Assembly: GCA_018064625.1 (NCBI GenBank)
Contig: JAGHUW010000058.1
Span: 1-34,142, forward strand
DNA from: Candidatus Cryptobacteroides equifaecalis
GTDB lineage: Bacteria > Bacteroidota > Bacteroidia > Bacteroidales > UBA932
Length of the DNA: 34,142 bases
Reading direction: 5' to 3'
The notes beneath the pieces are model-generated. The model had not been told where the DNA came from. It did not search any database and was given only the letters and a program-made list of their open reading frames with translations. Of this stretch, positions 28,888 through 34,142 are shown one piece after another. Positions within the stretch are counted from its first letter, which is position 1, and the number at the start of each line of letters is the position of its first letter. Made by a program: the position numbers and the translations under genes.

Positions 28888-30787
28888 TGATGTAACAGTC
28901 GCATACGGAGGATTCGTACTCCTGGACAAGATAAATTTTCATATTTCGGAAACCGACAAGATAGGTCTCGTCGGAAAGAACGGAGCGGGAAAGTCCACCA
29001 TCATGAAAATGATCTGCGGACTTCAGAACCCTACGTCCGGTCAGATAGACAAACCGTCCCATCTTACCATAGGGTACCTCCCTCAGATCATGGAGCATCA
29101 CAGGGGAAGAACCGTACTTGAAGAGACTATCACAGCCTTTGATGAATCCAATGAACTGGAGAGGGAAGTCGAAGATATTACTAATCAGCTTGCATCAAGA
29201 ACTGATTACGAATCAGAGGATTACTATGCTCTTATTGAACGATTGAATGAGGTAAATGACCGCCTTGCTGTGAGCCATTCCGAACCGCCAGAGGTTCAGG
29301 CACGCAAGACTCTGAAAGGGCTTGGATTCAAAGAGGAGGAACTCTTCCGCAATACCGAGACCTTCTCTCAAGGTTGGAACATGCGCATTGAACTTGCGAA
29401 GATCCTTCTCAAACAGCCGGACCTTCTGATGCTGGATGAGCCAACAAACCACCTTGATATAGAGTCCATCGAATGGCTGGAGGAATATCTCAAGAACCGA
29501 AGGGCATCTCTGCTTCTGGTATCCCACGACAGAAAATTCCTTGATACGGTCACGAACCGTACCGTGGAAGTTATGCTCGGCCATATCCATGATTATAAGG
29601 TACCTTATTCCAAGTATCTGGAATTGAGGGCTGAGCGCCTTCAGCAGCAGACTGCCGCTTACGAGAACCAGCAAAAGATGATTCAGAAGACCGAGGAGTT
29701 CATCCAGGCCTTCCGTTACAAGCCAACCAAGTCCAATCAGGTACAATCCCGTATCAAGGCCCTTGAGAAGCTCGACAGGCTTGAGATAGATGAGACGGAC
29801 AGCGCTGTGCTTACTGTGAAGTTCCCCCCTGCACAGAGGGCCGGAGACGTGGTCTACAAGGCTGTGGATCTGAGCGTAGGCTATCCTCAGAAGGTGGTTT
29901 TTACCGGTGCCGATGTGGAGATCAAAAGAGGGGAGAAGGTAGCCTTTGTAGGGCGTAACGGTGAGGGAAAGACCACTTTGATGAGAGTCATATGCGGGGA
30001 ACTGGACCCTATCTCCGGTGAGTCAAGGCTGGGGCACAATGTGGACATAGGCTATTTTGCCCAGAATCAGGAGGATGTATTGGACAAATCGGAAACAGTA
30101 TTCTCCACCCTGGACAGGATTGCCGTTGGGGACATAAGGACAAAACTCCGCGACATCCTCGCCCAGTTCCTTTTCCGCGGGGAAGATATAGACAAGAGGG
30201 TGAGCATACTTTCCGGAGGGGAGAGAGCCCGTCTTGGAATGGCAAAGCTCATGCTCCAGAGTCATAACCTGCTTGCTCTCGATGAGCCTACAAACCACAT
30301 GGACATCAAGTCCAAGGAGATATTGAAACAGGCTCTGAAGGCTTTTGACGGTACTCTGGTAATAGTTTCCCATGACAGAGACTTCCTTGACGGACTTGTG
30401 GACAAGCTTTACGAGTTCCGTGACGGAAAGGTCAAGGAACATCTTGGGGGAGTCAGGGAATTCCTTGAAAGGCGCAAACTGGAGAATCTCCAGGAGCTGG
30501 AAAGGAACAAGCCCCAGCCAAGTGCCGCAGAACGCCAGCAGGCTGCAGCCAAGGAGCAGAAGAATGAGGCTGCCCGCCAGCAGACAAAGGTTGACAGAAA
30601 GAAGAAGAACCGCATTTCCTATCTGGAATGCGAGATAGCCAAGCTGGAGGAGAAGATAGCTTCGATGGAGGCTGTTCTGGCCTCTCCAGGGCCCGATGTG
30701 GATATAATGGACGTTACCAGGGAGTACATGGAATGCAAGCGCGACCTGGATGCAAAGACCGAGGAGTGGGGTACGCTCATAGACTGA
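28874..30787 (+). CDS. ABC-F family ATPase
   Basis: Two ATPase domains (GKNGAGKST, GRNGEGKTT; LLMLDEPTNHLD, LLALDEPTNHMD), inter-domain linker, charged coiled-coil C-terminus, no TM segments. Confidence 0.94.
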   Translation: MISLDDVTVAYGGFVLLDKINFHISETDKIGLVGKNGAGKSTIMKMICGLQNPTSGQIDKPSHLTIGYLPQIMEHHRGRTVLEETITAFDESNELEREVEDITNQLASRTDYESEDYYALIERLNEVNDRLAVSHSEPPEVQARKTLKGLGFKEEELFRNTETFSQGWNMRIELAKILLKQPDLLMLDEPTNHLDIESIEWLEEYLKNRRASLLLVSHDRKFLDTVTNRTVEVMLGHIHDYKVPYSKYLELRAERLQQQTAAYENQQKMIQKTEEFIQAFRYKPTKSNQVQSRIKALEKLDRLEIDETDSAVLTVKFPPAQRAGDVVYKAVDLSVGYPQKVVFTGADVEIKRGEKVAFVGRNGEGKTTLMRVICGELDPISGESRLGHNVDIGYFAQNQEDVLDKSETVFSTLDRIAVGDIRTKLRDILAQFLFRGEDIDKRVSILSGGERARLGMAKLMLQSHNLLALDEPTNHMDIKSKEILKQALKAFDGTLVIVSHDRDFLDGLVDKLYEFRDGKVKEHLGGVREFLERRKLENLQELERNKPQPSAAERQQAAAKEQKNEAARQQTKVDRKKKNRISYLECEIAKLEEKIASMEAVLASPGPDVDIMDVTREYMECKRDLDAKTEEWGTLID

Positions 30788-30791
30788 CATC

Positions 30792-31844
30792 ATGATACTT
30801 GACGCTCACTGCGACGCCCCTTCCCAGATGCTGCGGCTCAGGGATTACGCTCTGGACAATGACCATGCCCAGGTGGACTTCCCAAAGATGCGCCGAGGGG
30901 GAGTGGATGCTTCTTTCTTTGCTCTCTATATTCCTGCTTCGCTGAAAGGCAACGATGCCACAGCCTATGCCAGAAAGCTGCTCTCCGTGCTCAAGGCACA
31001 GCTGGCTGCCAGTTCAGATGAGGCGGCTCTCGCCACCTCGGCGGCAGAAGTCCTGAAAAATAAGGAAGAGGGCCGACTTTCGGTTCTTGTAGGCATGGAG
31101 AATGCCTCCGCCATTCAGGAAGATTTCTCCCTTCTGGAGGAGTTCTACAAAGAAGGCGTGAGGTATGTCACGCTCACGCACAGCGCCGACAATCAGGTAG
31201 GGGACAGCTGTACCGGTTCTGGCCTATGGGGAGGTCTCAGCCCTTTCGGAAAGAAGCTGGTGCGCGAGATGGATTCCATGGGAATGCTGGTCGATCTTGC
31301 CCACGCGTCCGAGGATACTATGAGGGATGTGCTGGACATCAGCGTCCGTCCTGTACTTGACACCCATTGCTGCTGCAAGGCGCTATGCAAGCACCGCCGC
31401 AACATCAGCGACGAGCTTCTTCGCGGAATTGCCGAGGGTGGCGGGGTAGTGGGAATGAGCATATATCCCCTCTTCCTTTCAGACTCTTTTGCCACCATTT
31501 ACAAAGCCAGTGGACTGTCTTCAGAATCCTGGATTGAGGATGAATTCATAGCCGATCCTTCGGACCCGGAAAGACGCTTGTCATGGTATGGTCTGCTTGA
31601 CAGACTCTCTGCCTTGAAGCGTCCGGGAGTTGATGTTGTGGCCGATCATGTCATGCATGCAATAGAGGTAGCAGGGGAAGATCATGTGGGCTTCGGGACA
31701 GATTATGATGGTATAGAATTCACTGCTTCAGGCATGGAGACCATAGCGGATTTTCATGTCCTTCTTGATGAATTGAAGGCGAGAGGAATGGGGGAGAAGA
31801 GCTTGAAAAAGCTATCTTGGGAGAATTTTCTCAGATTGTTGTAA
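30792..31844 (+). CDS. Membrane dipeptidase (peptidase M19, renal dipeptidase-like)
   Basis: 'ILDAHCDAPSQML', 'LVGMENASAI', 'VRYVTLTHSADNQ', 'DTHCCCKALCKHRRNISDELLRGIAEGGGVVGM', 'HVGFGTDYDGIE'. Confidence 0.93.
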   Translation: MILDAHCDAPSQMLRLRDYALDNDHAQVDFPKMRRGGVDASFFALYIPASLKGNDATAYARKLLSVLKAQLAASSDEAALATSAAEVLKNKEEGRLSVLVGMENASAIQEDFSLLEEFYKEGVRYVTLTHSADNQVGDSCTGSGLWGGLSPFGKKLVREMDSMGMLVDLAHASEDTMRDVLDISVRPVLDTHCCCKALCKHRRNISDELLRGIAEGGGVVGMSIYPLFLSDSFATIYKASGLSSESWIEDEFIADPSDPERRLSWYGLLDRLSALKRPGVDVVADHVMHAIEVAGEDHVGFGTDYDGIEFTASGMETIADFHVLLDELKARGMGEKSLKKLSWENFLRLL

Positions 31845-31873
31845 CCAATTGACTAACAATGTGCTATAATGTA

Positions 31874-31914
31874 AAATAACAAGATTGTTTCCCGAGGTAA
31901 CAATCTTGTTATTT
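31874..31914. terminator. Bidirectional intrinsic terminator between the convergent dipeptidase and cinA genes
   Basis: 16-bp arms AAATAACAAGATTGTT / AACAATCTTGTTATTT with a 9-nt loop. Confidence 0.88.
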
Positions 31915-31946
31915 GTATTTATTTACAAGTATTTACTTGTATATGC

Positions 31947-32423
31947 CTATTGTTTACAAATGTATTCCTCAAGAGCCTTGAGAGCAGCATTTGCGAAGGA
32001 TCGGATGTTTCCCTTCCTGTCTTTTGAGGCCTGGAAAATCTTTGTCTCCGTACCATTTGGACCGCTGACAGCTATCCATACTGTACCCTCCGGATAATGC
32101 TCGTCCCCTCCTTCGGCAAGGCCTGTGGTGGAGACTGAATAGGTGCTTCCCGTAAGCTTTCTCACGCCCTCTGCCATGGCAGCCGCAACCTGGGAACTGA
32201 CCACTCCGTTGTCTTTGATCACGGCATCCGGTACTCCTAGAACACTTTCCTTTACGGCTATTGCGTACGAAACTACGGAGCCTAGAAAGTATGATGATGA
32301 GCCGGAAACGGTGGTTATCAGATGGGCTATTCTTCCGCCTGTGCAGGACTCTGCCGTACTGAGAGTCTCGCCTCTGGATTTAAGCGCTTTTCCTATTCTT
32401 TCTTCTGTTGTTGTTCTTCGCAT
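31947..32423 (-). CDS. CinA C-terminal domain protein (nicotinamide-nucleotide amidohydrolase PncC-like)
   Basis: 'TLSTAESCTGGRIAHLITTVSGSSSYFLGSVVSYA', 'VSSQVAAAMAEGVRKL', 'STTGLAEGGDEHYPEGTVWIAV'. ATG 32423 preferred. Confidence 0.9.
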   Translation of the reverse strand: MRRTTTEERIGKALKSRGETLSTAESCTGGRIAHLITTVSGSSSYFLGSVVSYAIAVKESVLGVPDAVIKDNGVVSSQVAAAMAEGVRKLTGSTYSVSTTGLAEGGDEHYPEGTVWIAVSGPNGTETKIFQASKDRKGNIRSFANAALKALEEYICKQ

Positions 32424-33201
32424 TTTCCTGGAGATAATTAAGAATTCTATTAACGAGAGAAGGCCCTTCGTATGCAAAACCGGACCTGAGTTCTATGAGG
32501 TCTGCTCCGGCTTCAAGAAGTTCCGCCGCTTCCTGGGGTGTCTTGATATGACAGTTTGCGATTATGGGAAGTCTTCCAAGGGAACGTGTGCGGATGCGCT
32601 CGACCTGTTCTTTGCTTCTGGCCTGAATGCAGTCTATGCTGTTCATGCGGCAAAAATCCGTCAACACATCAAGCTCGGCACCGGAGATATTATCCGGGAG
32701 TTTTATGACTATGGGCTTATAGCTTTCCTGGCTTATTCTGGCATCCAGTACAGGACCAAGAATACTTGTGGACAGCTTGGTGGAGAAATCGATCACAAAG
32801 AAATCGAAGAAGTCGTATGCAAGGGTAAAGGAGTTGAGAAACTCCTTGTTTATGCATACTCCCAGTATGTCATCCTGGGGATCTGACTGAAGTGAGGCAA
32901 TTGCTTTCCTTACACCGTCTGCCCCCATTGGACCTATCTCAGAGAAACTGAATCCGAGGTCATTGAGATCGTTATAGAGGTCACCCTCCGTGTCTAGTCC
33001 TGCTCCAAGCCCCAGGGGATTGTAGAATTGCAGTCCCATTACCTCTCTTTCGAGACCTTCGGCTCTGTTGTTGTGAACCCAGCGGTTGATGAGTCTGCCG
33101 CCCGGAATCATGCCGAGTATCTTGAAATATGTCAAGGCTACCCTGGATGCCCTGTCGGGATCCATATTCTTGACAAAAGGCTTTATCAGAAAATTGTACA
33201 T
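32380..33201 (-). CDS. Dihydroorotate dehydrogenase-like (PyrD-related) protein, divergent
   Basis: 'FLIKPFVKNMDPDRASRVAL', 'MGLQFYNPLGLGAGLDTEGDLYNDLNDLGFSFSEIG', 'ELRSGFAYEGPSLVNRIL'. Several catalytic/FMN motifs not recognisable (see finding). Confidence 0.75.
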   Translation of the reverse strand: MYNFLIKPFVKNMDPDRASRVALTYFKILGMIPGGRLINRWVHNNRAEGLEREVMGLQFYNPLGLGAGLDTEGDLYNDLNDLGFSFSEIGPMGADGVRKAIASLQSDPQDDILGVCINKEFLNSFTLAYDFFDFFVIDFSTKLSTSILGPVLDARISQESYKPIVIKLPDNISGAELDVLTDFCRMNSIDCIQARSKEQVERIRTRSLGRLPIIANCHIKTPQEAAELLEAGADLIELRSGFAYEGPSLVNRILNYLQENAKNNNRRKNRKSA

Positions 33202-33226
33202 AGAGTACAAATATAGGCAAATTTCC

Positions 33227-33808
33227 CTATTCCTTGCCCACAAGTTCCTGATAAGTGCCGTCAGAGAAGAGCACAATCATCTTCCTGATTGTGTTTTTGA
33301 CACCCGCAGAGGCCTGGGTAATGACTGCTGCAGTTTCAGCCGCAGGCTCTGCTCCAGTATTCCGTAGAGGCTGTGGTTCTACGGAAGGGCGGCTTTCCGG
33401 GATCTGTGGCTTTTCCTCGTAAAATGGCTCTTCTACCGTATCTTCCGGCAGATCTTCCTCCACCGTATCCGGTAAAACAGTTGCGACAGGGGGAGTCTGG
33501 GGGTTAGAAACAGGGGCCGGAGCATTTTGCGATACTTCAACAGCTGCAGGAGGGTTAACGGCTGCCGGTTCTGAGAAAAGAGAATAGGACTCGTCATCAG
33601 ATTTATACATGCGCCCTTTGCCTGTGATAAGCCATTCAAGATTCAGGCTGGGATAGCGTCTTGCCATATTCTCTATGAAATCGAAGCCCGGCTTGTTCCT
33701 TCCGGCAATTATGTGGGACACACTGGCCCTGGCAACATTGATGCTGTCTGCGAACTGGGATTGAGTGATGTTTTCCGCAGCGAGAAACTGCTGTATTCTC
33801 TTGTTCAT
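33227..33808 (-). CDS. XRE-family HTH transcriptional regulator with Pro/Glu-rich linker and conserved short C-terminal tail
   Basis: 'NITQSQFADSINVARASVSHIIAGRNKPGFDFIENMARRYPSLNLEWLITGKG' HTH. C-terminal 'IRKMIVLFSDGTYQEL'. Confidence 0.88.
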   Translation of the reverse strand: MNKRIQQFLAAENITQSQFADSINVARASVSHIIAGRNKPGFDFIENMARRYPSLNLEWLITGKGRMYKSDDESYSLFSEPAAVNPPAAVEVSQNAPAPVSNPQTPPVATVLPDTVEEDLPEDTVEEPFYEEKPQIPESRPSVEPQPLRNTGAEPAAETAAVITQASAGVKNTIRKMIVLFSDGTYQELVGKE

Positions 33809-33829
33809 ATAAATAAATAGCTTGTTTTA

Positions 33830-33861
33830 CAAAAATAAACAATTTCAGGTAGATTTACAAA
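33830..33861 (-). promoter_or_regulatory. Bacteroidetes-type promoter (TTTG-N20-TATTTTTG) of the XRE gene
   Basis: -33 TTTG 33861-33858 and -7 TATTTTTG 33837-33830 on the minus strand; ATG at 33808. Confidence 0.55.
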
Positions 33862-33872
33862 TGTTACAAATG
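33855..33872. repeat. Tandem 9-bp direct repeat TTACAAATG x2
   Basis: TTACAAATG TTACAAATG (33855-33863, 33864-33872), overlapping the -33 element of the XRE gene. Confidence 0.8.
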
Positions 33873-34142
33873 TGAATCCAGCATACTTTGAATATAGTTG
33901 TGAGCAGAGCATAGACATAATACAATGAATTAAGATAAAGCTATAATAAAGGTATAGATATATAACTATTTGACATATAGTTTAATGAGATATTTAAATT
34001 GGTGATATAAATAATTCGACAGACCACCGTTACATTATTTAGTCGTACTACATATAATAATAGCTTTAGTTAGAGTATTTTAACTAACTGAAATACAAAG
34101 ATATAGACATATAATATATTTCTGATAAATATTTCTTATGTT

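Noticed and set aside
30023-30793. 256-aa minus-strand ORF opposite the ABC-F gene
   Set aside because: Shadow ORF over a clear ABC-F coding region.
34071-34104. Possible small RNA from minus-strand TATCTTTG at 34104
   Set aside because: No -33 TTTG/TTG at suitable spacing, weak 6-bp hairpin and no U-tract; insufficient support.

Overview
The window is a gene-dense chromosomal segment from a Bacteroidota genome, probably Bacteroidales. Support comes from TAnnTTTG-type promoters, DUF3276, DUF5606 and DUF3467 proteins, a long-form NusB, a NagB-like/PIG-L fusion, and a GlsA/GlsB-like acyltransferase pair. Most of it is conserved housekeeping: purine nucleoside phosphorylase, nusB-yajC-ybbR-coaE, rimO, RNase P RNA (minus strand), trmD, yidC, lpxB, surE, gap, maf/KDO8P phosphatase, valS, tatA/tatC, ABC-F, M19 dipeptidase and CinA-C. 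I see no CRISPR array, transposase, phage module, rRNA or tRNA. The observations most worth a second look are: (1) a candidate ~124-nt minus-strand sRNA between the glutaminyl cyclotransferase gene and trmD, with its own Bacteroidetes-type promoter, a strong terminator, and a 5' segment that duplicates the terminator's 5' arm, so two folds are possible; (2) a dihydroorotate-dehydrogenase-like protein that appears to have lost key catalytic and FMN motifs, in an operon with an XRE regulator and CinA-C; (3) a NagB-like/PIG-L fusion whose isomerase domain reads ENGQ where NagB has VDGH; (4) several predicted leaderless genes; (5) a terminator that contains the -33 element of the next promoter; (6) a tandem 9-bp repeat over the -33 element of the XRE gene. 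Family assignments were made by eye, without database searches.
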